Shown here in pieces: positions 1 to 5,721 of a stretch of 8,588 bases of DNA (its first letter is position 1; each line of letters begins with the position of its first letter). This stretch comes from Hominenteromicrobium gallistercoris (GTDB lineage Bacteria > Bacillota > Clostridia > Oscillospirales > Acutalibacteraceae). The position numbers were made by a program, and so were the translations under genes. The stretch spans positions 1 through 8,588 of the forward strand of contig DWXR01000034.1 of assembly GCA_019119145.1 (NCBI GenBank), written 5' to 3'. The notes beneath the pieces are model-generated. The model was not told where the DNA came from and did not search any database. It worked only from the letters and a program-made list of their open reading frames with translations.

Positions 1-1
1 T

Positions 2-352
2 GCCGGCCCGCGCCTTCGCGACCGTCAGGTCCTCGAGCAGCGCGCCGATCTGCATGATGAACGCGACCTCGCCCGCGGCGAAATCCTCGCCGATGCAGAC
101 CGAGGCGATCAGCGCGAGCGAAACGAGCACGTCGGCCTTGATGTCGAACGCCGTCACAAGGCCGATCGCCGCCTCGAGAATAATTGGGACGCCGCACAGG
201 ATGATCGCCACCCAGGCGATGTCGAACGGAAAGGGCTGCACCTGTAAAAGGCTCAGCACCAGCGCCGCGCCGGAGACGCAGAGAAATACGATGTCGCGCT
301 TCGTGCCGCCCAGCCCGAGCAGCCATTCCAGCTTTTCAATCAGAGTCTTCAT
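2..352 (-). CDS. Heavy-metal translocating P-type ATPase (P1B), N-terminal part, runs off the left edge
   Basis: The first 117 residues of a membrane metal-efflux ATPase are visible; the phosphorylation (DKTGT), ATP-binding and CPx regions lie outside the window. The start ATG at 352-350 has a strong AAAGGAGG ribosome site a few bases upstream. There is no N-terminal CxxC metal-binding domain: after about 20 residues come hydrophobic segments at roughly 21-38, 45-67 and 73-88, then a stretch near 92-106. The sequence AGEVAFIMQIGALLED followed by LTVAKARAG (residues 93-117) matches the conserved fourth-helix and actuator-domain entry of P1B ATPases (family consensus similar to GALLE..T...A..G). 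The metal cannot be read from this part. The CsoR-like operators in its promoter suggest Cu(I), but this is inference; Zn/Cd export remains possible. It forms its own transcription unit behind a terminator and a consensus promoter. Confidence 0.9.
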   Translation of the reverse strand, partial: MKTLIEKLEWLLGLGGTKRDIVFLCVSGAALVLSLLQVQPFPFDIAWVAIILCGVPIILEAAIGLVTAFDIKADVLVSLALIASVCIGEDFAAGEVAFIMQIGALLEDLTVAKARAG

Positions 353-365
353 GTTGCCCTCCTTT

Positions 366-381
366 ATACCCTATGGGGTAT
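366..381 (-). promoter_or_regulatory. CsoR-like operator, downstream copy (at the transcription start)
   Basis: A 16-base inverted repeat, ATACCC-TATG-GGGTAT on the plus strand, with perfect 6-base arms. Its centre lies 25 bases from the centre of the other copy and it covers the predicted transcription start. Another palindrome, GGGTATATTATACCC (382-396), joins the two copies across the -10 element. The arms fit CsoR-family sites; a CopY-type TACA/TGTA box is not present. Confidence 0.65.
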
Positions 382-387
382 GGGTAT

Positions 388-416
388 ATTATACCCATAG
401 AGGTATACGCTGTCAA
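388..416 (-). promoter_or_regulatory. Consensus sigma-A promoter of the P-type ATPase gene
   Basis: Read on the minus strand, TTGACA (416-411) is followed by exactly 17 bases and then TATAAT (393-388), a perfect match to the vegetative sigma factor consensus. The expected transcription start is near 381, giving a short leader of about 28 bases that carries the AAAGGAGG site before the ATG at 352. Such an ideal promoter usually needs tight repression, which fits the inverted repeats that overlap it. Confidence 0.88.
391..406 (-). promoter_or_regulatory. CsoR-like operator, upstream copy (overlaps spacer and -10)
   Basis: A 16-base imperfect inverted repeat, ATACCC-ATAG-AGGTAT on the plus strand, with 5 of 6 arm positions paired. 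It covers the promoter spacer and the first bases of the -10 element, so a bound repressor would block RNA polymerase. The C-tract/G-tract pseudo-palindrome ending in AT resembles sites of the CsoR family of copper-sensing repressors. No repressor gene lies in the window. Confidence 0.6.
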
Positions 417-426
417 GGGAACACGC

Positions 427-454
427 AAAAAAAGGCGGGCCATAACGGCCCGCC
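427..454 (-). terminator. Intrinsic terminator of the gene row ending at 540
   Basis: On the minus strand GGCGGGCC, a 5-base loop (GTTAT) and GGCCCGCC form a perfect 8-base GC stem, followed directly by seven T (433-427). It lies 86 bases past the stop of the zinc-ribbon protein gene and just before the -35 box of the ATPase promoter, so it isolates the two transcription units. It is the only textbook terminator in the window. Confidence 0.92.
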
Positions 455-477
455 AGCATTGGTTTGGCGATGGATCC

Positions 478-492
478 CGGCGCTGCGCGCCG
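478..492 (-). other. Short GC hairpin in the 3' untranslated region
   Basis: CGGCGC, a 3-base loop and GCGCCG form a perfect 6-base stem between the stop codon at 540 and the terminator at 454. There is no T-run after it, so it is not a terminator by itself. It may stabilise the transcript end. Confidence 0.4.
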
Positions 493-539
493 CGAGAGCG
501 CACAGCAGCCGGAACTTTTTTCCTGTGCGAAAACCCGGC

Positions 540-1829
540 TTACGCCTGCGGCGTTTCCGTCATTTCCCGCACCTTTCTGTTGTAGTTGATGATGCAGATG
601 CCGAAGATGATCTGCGCGCCGGCCGTGCAGATGCCGCTGAGCATCGCAAGCCAGCCCCGGAACACGAACGTGCCGTACAGGTCGATCAGCGTGTATCCGG
701 CCATGATGAAGCCGAGCACCGCCACAAACATGGAGGCCTTCTTCTGGAAGACGCCGGTCTCCACCGCATGCTTTGCCGCATTCAGCGAGCCGATCACCTT
801 GGCGCTGTAAACGATCAGGAGTGCGATCACCGCGAGAAGCGCCAGCAGGATGACGGCCAGCATCCCCATCACCGCGCCGACGGCATCTCCCGCATAGCTT
901 CCGCTGACCGAAGCCGCGGCGACCAGCACGATCACCAGCAGGATGACGAGCAGCAGCGCAAGCAGCGCGTAGCCGACGATGCCCAGAATCTGCAGTACCT
1001 TGAGAATCGAGAAGCCCGAGGTCTTCAGGTATGGGTCGCTGTGGTTCTTGCCGGACGCAAAGGTGATCCAGAGCGCGGCGACGCTGAGCGCCGAAAGGAT
1101 CAGCCCCGGCAGCATCATGAGGAAGTTCGAGAGCATCGAACCGCGCTGCAGCATAAAGAGCTGGTACTGCAGGTCGTCAAGCTCCAGCGCGTAGTAAGCC
1201 TCCTGCGGCAGCATGCTGAAAATCCATGTGTAGTCGGTCGGGAGGAACGCCGAGATGATGCTGAGCAGGAAGCCCAGCGACACAAAAATCGTGCCGATCA
1301 GAAACAGCGGCGAAGAAGCGAGCGCCTTCAGCGCCTTGTGCACCGATGTCAGCGGCCGGGCCTGCGGCTGTGCAGGCGCATACGGCGTCACCGGCGGCCG
1401 CACGTACGGGTTCTGCACATACGGCGCAGCCTGCGGCGGATACGGATTCTGCTGCGGACGCTGCGGATATGTATAGGGCTGCGCCGGGGGCGCTGCCTGA
1501 GCCAGTGCGGTCTGTACGGGCGGCACGGGCGCGGGCTTTTCCGCGGGCGCCGGAGCCGCAGCGGGCACTGCCGGGGGCGCCGTCTGGACCGGCGCAGCCT
1601 GCACGGGCGGCACGGGCGCGGGTTTCTCCGCAGGCGCCGGAGCCGCAGCGGGCGCTGCCGGGGGTGTCGTCTGGACCGGCGCAGTCTGTACGGGCTGCGC
1701 CGCCGGTGCCGGTGCGGCAGGCTGCGCTTCCGGCGCAGCCGCCGCGGGCGTCTGCCCCGGCTGCAGGCCGCCGCAGACGCAGGGCGAGCCGTCCTCCGGA
1801 AGCTGTCTTCCACAATGGATACAATACAT
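540..1829 (-). CDS. Zinc-ribbon, Pro/Ala-rich linker, multi-spanning membrane protein of unknown function
   Basis: A 429-residue protein not tied to a named family. The start ATG at 1829 is chosen because AAGGAAGG lies just upstream and because the protein then opens with a zinc-ribbon: residues 3-19 hold CIHC and CVC, giving four cysteines (3, 6, 17, 19). Residues 24-160 are a disordered linker rich in Pro, Ala and Gln, with two adjacent 29-residue repeats (50-78 and 79-107) carrying the PAEKPAPVPPVQ element, then a Tyr/Pro/Gln-rich stretch (119-157). The rest is membrane: hydrophobic segments near 174-196, 233-257, 277-304, 317-341, 366-387 and 394-414. The layout (short N-terminal zinc-ribbon, flexible linker, membrane domain) is common among uncharacterised Firmicutes proteins; the ribbon is expected in the cytoplasm. 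It is the last gene before the terminator, 60 bases after nagA. An in-frame extension to 1889 exists but lacks a ribosome site there. Confidence 0.85.
   Translation of the reverse strand: MYCIHCGRQLPEDGSPCVCGGLQPGQTPAAAAPEAQPAAPAPAAQPVQTAPVQTTPPAAPAAAPAPAEKPAPVPPVQAAPVQTAPPAVPAAAPAPAEKPAPVPPVQTALAQAAPPAQPYTYPQRPQQNPYPPQAAPYVQNPYVRPPVTPYAPAQPQARPLTSVHKALKALASSPLFLIGTIFVSLGFLLSIISAFLPTDYTWIFSMLPQEAYYALELDDLQYQLFMLQRGSMLSNFLMMLPGLILSALSVAALWITFASGKNHSDPYLKTSGFSILKVLQILGIVGYALLALLLVILLVIVLVAAASVSGSYAGDAVGAVMGMLAVILLALLAVIALLIVYSAKVIGSLNAAKHAVETGVFQKKASMFVAVLGFIMAGYTLIDLYGTFVFRGWLAMLSGICTAGAQIIFGICIINYNRKVREMTETPQA
1509..1682 (-). repeat. Two tandem 87-base units coding the 29-residue linker repeat
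   Basis: Positions 1682-1596 and 1595-1509 are two adjacent copies of an 87-base unit, nearly identical, differing at a few bases (for example cgcgggcgcc versus cgcaggcgcc). Each encodes APVQT.PPA.PAAAPAPAEK and then PAPVPPVQ plus one residue. The period is a multiple of three, so gain or loss of a unit would keep the frame of the linker. Confidence 0.85.
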
Positions 1830-1863
1830 AGGACTTCCTTCCTTTCTGATTCCCTCTATCCTG

Positions 1864-1879
1864 AGCGGATTGCTCCGCT
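1864..1879 (-). other. Small hairpin with GCAA tetraloop between nagA and the next gene
   Basis: On the minus strand AGCGGA, GCAA and TCCGCT form a perfect 6-base stem closed by a GNRA-type tetraloop, 10 bases past the nagA stop. No T-run follows, so read-through into the zinc-ribbon gene is expected. A role in mRNA stability is only a guess. Confidence 0.4.
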
Positions 1880-1889
1880 TATTCCCCAA

Positions 1890-3002
1890 TCAGTGGTACA
1901 CGGCGACGATTTCGAGATTCTCGTCGAGCACGACCAGGTCGGCCCGCTTGCCGACGGCAATGCTGCCGATCTCCTCGTCCATGCCGATCTCCTTGGCCGG
2001 CGTCAGCGTCATCGCGCGCACAGCCTCCTCCAGCGGGATGCCCCACGAGACAAGGTTCTTCAGCTCGTCGTGCAGATTCGTAACCGAGCCGGCGATCGTG
2101 CCGTCCTCGAGCGTCGCCCTGCCGTCCTTCACGGTGACAAGGTTCACGCCGAGCATGCCCTGCCCGTCCGGCATGCCGGAAAGGCGCATCGCGTCGCTGA
2201 CGACGCAGATGCGGCCGGGCATCTGCCGGAACGCCGTGCGCACGACGGCCGGATGGATGTGGATGCCGTCGCAGATCAGCTCGCCGCAGACGGTATCGGT
2301 GTCGAACACGGCGCCCACAACGCCCGGCGCGCGGTGCGTCATGCCGGACATCGCGTTGAAAAGATGCGTCGCGTGCGTTGCGCCGCGGCGGAACGCCGCC
2401 TTCGCGCCGTCGTAATCGGTGGCGGTGTGCGCGACCGAAACCGTGCACAGCTTGGACGCCTTCTCGATAAAGTCGCCGCGCACGTCGCACTCCGGCGCAA
2501 TATCGACGAGCCGGATGATGCCGCCGCAGCCGTCGTAGAACGCCTTGAACACGTCGAAATCCGGCGCCTGGATGAATTCGTCGCCCTGCGCGCCCTTTTT
2601 GGCGGGCGAGATGAACGGCCCCTCCATATTGACGCCGACGATCCGCGCCCCCTCCTTGTCCGCCATGCAGCTGCGGACGGTCTCGAGCGACTTTGCGATC
2701 TCTTCATTCGAGACGGTCATCGTCGTCGGGCAGAAGGCGGTGACGCCCTTTGTCAGCAGGAATTTCGCCATTTCGCGCAGCCCGTCCGCATCGGCGTCGC
2801 AGGTATCGGCGCCGGCGCCGCCGTGGACATGGATATCGACAAAGCCGGGCACGATCGTGTAGCCCGCGCAGTCGACGACGAGATCCTGCTCCGTATAGGA
2901 GAGCGTATCCGCAAGGCGGACGATCCGCTCGTCGTTGATCTCGATATCGGCTTTCCGCAGACGGAAATCGCCGTCCAGAATTTGTGCGTTGATAAAAATC
3001 AT
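1890..3002 (-). CDS. nagA: N-acetylglucosamine-6-phosphate deacetylase
   Basis: Cytoplasmic enzyme that removes acetate from N-acetylglucosamine-6-phosphate to give glucosamine-6-phosphate, used in amino-sugar and cell-wall recycling. The 370-residue length is normal for the amidohydrolase superfamily. Visible signatures: PGFVDIHVHGG (52-62) with the metal-site HxH (His58, His60); metal ligand Glu127 in NMEGPFIS; His192 in SVAHTATDYD; His213 in THLFNAMSG; substrate-site CDGIHIHP (244-251); catalytic Asp270 in VVSDAMR; and a C-terminal GSIAVGKRADLVVLD that closes the beta-sandwich. The start ATG at 3002 is preferred: GGTGA lies 5 bases upstream and the protein then opens MIFINAQILDGDF as usual for NagA. 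TTG at 3014 and GTG at 3011 are in frame but too close to the AAGGA. No nagB or phosphotransferase gene is beside it; it follows bofA and precedes the zinc-ribbon gene with no terminator on either side. Confidence 0.97.
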   Translation of the reverse strand: MIFINAQILDGDFRLRKADIEINDERIVRLADTLSYTEQDLVVDCAGYTIVPGFVDIHVHGGAGADTCDADADGLREMAKFLLTKGVTAFCPTTMTVSNEEIAKSLETVRSCMADKEGARIVGVNMEGPFISPAKKGAQGDEFIQAPDFDVFKAFYDGCGGIIRLVDIAPECDVRGDFIEKASKLCTVSVAHTATDYDGAKAAFRRGATHATHLFNAMSGMTHRAPGVVGAVFDTDTVCGELICDGIHIHPAVVRTAFRQMPGRICVVSDAMRLSGMPDGQGMLGVNLVTVKDGRATLEDGTIAGSVTNLHDELKNLVSWGIPLEEAVRAMTLTPAKEIGMDEEIGSIAVGKRADLVVLDENLEIVAVYH

Positions 3003-3075
3003 CTGAATCACCAATCCTTGTCTTTTGAAGTCCGGGCCGAAGCCGGTCCGCGGAACGGCCGCAGCTCTATCGTTT

Positions 3076-3092
3076 CAGGCGCACACCGCCTG
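3076..3092 (-). other. Hairpin directly after the bofA-like stop codon
   Basis: CAGGCG, a 5-base loop and CGCCTG pair perfectly (3076-3081 with 3087-3092), beginning two bases after the stop codon. On the minus strand AAACG follows rather than a T-run, so it is not an ordinary terminator. It could protect the upstream message or mark a processing point between bofA and nagA. Confidence 0.45.
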
Positions 3093-3093
3093 T

Positions 3094-3273
3094 TCAGAGC
3101 ATATCGAGCAGCACCAGCAGCGTCACGCCCGGCACGCCGAGCGCCGCGGCTGCCAGCAGGCTCAGCCGGTTCACCGGCATGGCGACGCCGGTGTACGGCT
3201 CGAGCAGGTACAGCGCCGCAAGCGCGCCGAGGCCGAGCAGCGCCGAGCCGAGCAGCGTTTTCAAAAACCGCAT
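3094..3273 (-). CDS. BofA-family (pro-sigma-K processing inhibitor-like) small membrane protein
   Basis: A 59-residue protein. In Bacillus, BofA sits in the outer forespore membrane and, with SpoIVFA, holds the protease SpoIVFB inactive so that pro-sigma-K is cut only on a forespore signal. The ATG at 3273 is preceded by AAAGGGGAAG. Residues 5-25 form one hydrophobic segment and 36-58 a second. Between and within them lie the family's best-conserved features: MPVN (32-35, compare H/I-PVN in BofA), then about 10 residues and LGVPGV (45-50) followed by a Leu-rich end. The usual length is about 85-90 residues, so this copy lacks roughly the first 30 residues, including the extra N-terminal segment. 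The likely role is sporulation, but a shortened BofA-like protein could have another membrane partner. It lies 83 bases after rnr, in a region with possible folding around the ribosome site. Confidence 0.82.
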   Translation of the reverse strand: MRFLKTLLGSALLGLGALAALYLLEPYTGVAMPVNRLSLLAAAALGVPGVTLLVLLDML

Positions 3274-3283
3274 AGAAACTTCC

Positions 3284-3343
3284 CCTTTGCCTTTTTTAGA
3301 GAACCGAAGCCTCCGGCTTCCCTAAACTATATGCGGGCAAAGG
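3284..3343 (-). promoter_or_regulatory. Possible ribosome-site-masking leader before the bofA-like gene
   Basis: On the minus-strand RNA, CCUUUGCC (3343-3336) can pair over 8 bases with GGCAAAGG (3291-3284), which overlaps the AAAGGGGAAG ribosome site of the bofA-like gene. The enclosed RNA contains a second hairpin: GAAGCC/GGCTTC (3306-3311 with 3315-3320), prolonged by TTAG/CTAA (3296-3299 with 3322-3325) across an internal loop. No T-run follows, so it is not a terminator. The fold is a prediction by eye; its use in control is inference. Confidence 0.4.
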
Positions 3344-3356
3344 CGGATTTATCGCA

Positions 3357-5582
3357 TCAGGCCTGCGCTTCCTTTTCGAGGTCCGGCAAAAAGTCGACCT
3401 TGCCGGTCGCGACGTACGCCGAGGCCACGATGATCGGCAGCTCCGTGCCGATCGTCAGCTCGCGCTTCGCGCTGCGGTGCGTGATGAGGCCGTCGAAGAC
3501 GAACTCCTCGCCGGTGAAGCTGTCGAGCGAGACGAAGCCCTCGACGCTGTTCTCGAGCCGGACGAAAATGCCGCGCTGCGTCACGCCGCTGACAACGCCG
3601 TCGAAGTGCTCGCCGATGTGCTGGCTCATGTATTCGGCCATGTAGCAGTCCTCGGCATCGCGCTCCGCCATCAGCGCGCGGATCTCATTCTGCGAGGATT
3701 CCCGCGCGGAGGTCTCCGCAAACGCGCTGTAGCGGCGGCGGATCTCCTCCACCGGCATCCCGCCGACAAACGCGGAGAGAATGCGGTGGATCGAGGTATC
3801 CGGGTAGCGGCGGATCGGCGAGGTGAAGTGGCTGTAGTCCGCGAGCGCCAGGCCGAAGTGGCCGGTCTCCTCAGTCGCATAGCGCGCCTTCTCCATCGTG
3901 CGCAGCAGCCGCTGGGAGACAAGCTGCTCGGTCGGCAGGCCGCGCACGCGGTCGAGGATCGCGGCGAAGTCCTGCGTCTCCGGCTTCGGCTTTTCGATCT
4001 CGCGGCACGGGACGCCGACGAGCTTCAGGAGCTTGATCAGCTCCTCGACACGCTTCGGGTCCGGCGTGCCGTGCACGCGGTACAAAAACGGCAGCTTGTG
4101 GTCGAGCGAGAATTTCGCCGCCGCGATGTTCGCCGTGATCATCATCTGCTCGATGAGCTGTTCGGCTTCGCCCGAAACGCGCGGCATAATGTCGATACAC
4201 ACGCCGTTTTCATCGAGCACGAAACGCGATTCGCCGCTGTCGAAATCCATCGTGCCGCGCGCCGAGGAGTTCGCCTTCAGAATGTCCGCAAGCGCCTTCG
4301 CCGCCCGCAGGGATTCCATGACCGGCGCATATTTTTCGAGAATCTCCGGCGTCGCCGTGCCGTCGAGGATCGTGTTGACCTCTTTGTACACGCCGCGCAC
4401 CTTCGAGTTGATAATCGTCTTTTTGAAATCGTAGCCCGTGATTCTTCCGTCGCTGTCGAGCTGTACGAGCGCCGAAAACGCGAGCTTGTCGGTGCCCGCG
4501 TTCAGCGAGCACGCGCCGTTCGAGAGCACCTCGGGCAGCATCGGGATCACGCGGTCGGCAAAGTAGACCGACGTGCCGCGCACGAGCGCCTCGCGGTCGA
4601 CCGGGGTATCCTCCCGGACATAGTGGGAAACGTCCGCGATATGGACGCCGAGCGCGTAGCCGTCCGCCGTGCGCGTGACGGAGATCGCGTCGTCAAGGTC
4701 CTTCGCGTCGGCGCTGTCGATCGTGAAGATCGCCTCGCCGCGCAGGTCGAGACGCTTTTCATATTCCGCCGCGGGGATCGGCGCATTGCCGACGTTCTCG
4801 GCGTGCTGCAGCGCCTCCGTGGGGAACTTCGTCGGAATACCGTACCGCTCGATGATCGCATCCGCGCAGACGCGCGCGCTGCGGCCCGGGCCGAACACCT
4901 TCTGCACGGCGGCGCGCGTCCAGTCGCCGCGGTAGTCCTGCTCGAGCGAGACGAGCACCTTGTCGCCGTCCTTCGCGCCGTTCAGGTCGCGCTGCTGGAG
5001 CCTCAGATTGTAGCGGATCGCGTTGTCGGGGATCACCTCGATGCCCTCCGGCGTCACCGAAACGGTACCGGTCGTCTCCGCTTTCTTGTGCTCCACGATG
5101 CTGCGCACGCGCCCCGCGGGGCCGCGCTCCTCCTTGCGGATGTCGCCGACGATGATCGTGTCGCCGACCAGTGCCCCCTTGAGCGCGCTGCCGTGGATGA
5201 AAATGTCCTCGCCGCCGTCGATCGGGCGCGCAAAGCCGAAGCTCTTCGAAAGCGAAACGAGCGTCGCCGTCACGTCGTCCTCGACCGGGATCAGCTTGAC
5301 ATTGTGCTGGCGGTCCATCAAAATCAGCCGTTTGTCCTTCAGGCTGTGGAGCGCGTCGTAAAACGCGGTCTCGTTGGAGATGCCCGACTTGCGCAGCAGC
5401 CGCCGCGCGCCCCAGTCGTGTATCTCTTCCGCGCGCAGCGTCGCGAGGATCTTCTCCTCGACGCTGCTCATCACCGCGTCGCTCTTGTTTTCAAAACGGT
5501 TTCTTCTCTGAAAGCCCTGCTTTCTTCCGTCATTTCCCCTGTACTGTTTTGCCATCATTTTATCCCATCCAATTCCAAACAT
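3357..5582 (-). CDS. rnr: Ribonuclease R, 3'-5' exoribonuclease
   Basis: A 741-residue hydrolytic 3'-5' exoribonuclease that degrades structured RNA and takes part in mRNA decay and tmRNA/rRNA quality control. Order of domains: a basic N-terminal tail (about 11-33); a winged-helix-like region (about 39-100); cold-shock domain 1 (about 103-150, with KSFGFARP and EDIFIHGSAL); cold-shock domain 2 (about 165-230); RNB catalytic domain (about 279-606); and an S1 domain (about 657-732). The active-site metal ligands are in FTIDSADAKDLDDAI: Asp289, Asp295, Asp297 and Asp298. HIADVSHYV (314-322), ADRVIPMLPEVLSNGACSLN (342-361) and HFTSPIRRYPD (585-595) are also typical. The ATG at 5582 has AAAAGGA six bases upstream; internal Met9, Met10 and Met38 are weaker starts. 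An AT-rich stretch at about 5615-5660 may hold a weak promoter (TTGAAA at 5654-5649 without a good -10). Only one gene of this type is seen, so RNase II or a paralogue elsewhere cannot be excluded. Confidence 0.97.
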   Translation of the reverse strand: MFGIGWDKMMAKQYRGNDGRKQGFQRRNRFENKSDAVMSSVEEKILATLRAEEIHDWGARRLLRKSGISNETAFYDALHSLKDKRLILMDRQHNVKLIPVEDDVTATLVSLSKSFGFARPIDGGEDIFIHGSALKGALVGDTIIVGDIRKEERGPAGRVRSIVEHKKAETTGTVSVTPEGIEVIPDNAIRYNLRLQQRDLNGAKDGDKVLVSLEQDYRGDWTRAAVQKVFGPGRSARVCADAIIERYGIPTKFPTEALQHAENVGNAPIPAAEYEKRLDLRGEAIFTIDSADAKDLDDAISVTRTADGYALGVHIADVSHYVREDTPVDREALVRGTSVYFADRVIPMLPEVLSNGACSLNAGTDKLAFSALVQLDSDGRITGYDFKKTIINSKVRGVYKEVNTILDGTATPEILEKYAPVMESLRAAKALADILKANSSARGTMDFDSGESRFVLDENGVCIDIMPRVSGEAEQLIEQMMITANIAAAKFSLDHKLPFLYRVHGTPDPKRVEELIKLLKLVGVPCREIEKPKPETQDFAAILDRVRGLPTEQLVSQRLLRTMEKARYATEETGHFGLALADYSHFTSPIRRYPDTSIHRILSAFVGGMPVEEIRRRYSAFAETSARESSQNEIRALMAERDAEDCYMAEYMSQHIGEHFDGVVSGVTQRGIFVRLENSVEGFVSLDSFTGEEFVFDGLITHRSAKRELTIGTELPIIVASAYVATGKVDFLPDLEKEAQA

Positions 5583-5596
5583 TCTGTGTCCTTTTA

Positions 5597-5609
5597 TTCT
5601 GCCACAGAA
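5597..5609 (-). other. 13-base palindrome just upstream of the rnr ribosome site
   Basis: TTCTG-CCA-CAGAA is a perfect 5-base inverted repeat around a 3-base centre, ending a few bases before the AAAAGGA of rnr. It could be a small operator or an RNA hairpin, but such short repeats arise by chance, and no regulator is known to me for this motif. Confidence 0.25.
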
Positions 5610-5667
5610 AGGCGCCGAGTGCGCAAAATCTCTTTTAAATTTCTGTAAGTTTCAAGATTGTGCGTCC

Positions 5668-5705
5668 AAAAGCCGCCTGCGTGCATCCCGGGCCTGCCGG
5701 GCGGC
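5668..5705 (-). terminator. Possible weak terminator after murD
   Basis: On the minus strand GCCGCC (5705-5700) pairs with GGCGGC (5677-5672), which is followed by TTTT. The 22-base interior can form an additional CCCGG/CCGGG helix. The stem is short and the T-run has only four residues, so partial read-through into rnr is likely. It begins 17 bases beyond the murD stop. Confidence 0.4.
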
Positions 5706-5721
5706 GCGGCGGCCGCGCGCG

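Noticed and set aside
1830..1889. A 20-residue N-terminal extension of the zinc-ribbon protein
   Set aside because: It would begin inside the nagA stop region without a ribosome site; the ATG at 1829 has AAGGAAGG at good distance and places the first cysteine at residue 3.
54..3275. A 1073-codon open frame on the plus strand
   Set aside because: It lies opposite nagA, the zinc-ribbon gene and the bofA-like gene, is very rich in Arg/His/Asp with no recognisable domain, and is the usual antisense artefact of GC-rich coding DNA.
3477..5648. A 723-codon open frame on the plus strand
   Set aside because: It is the exact antisense of rnr, dominated by Arg, Val, Asp and His, with no family motif and no convincing ribosome site.
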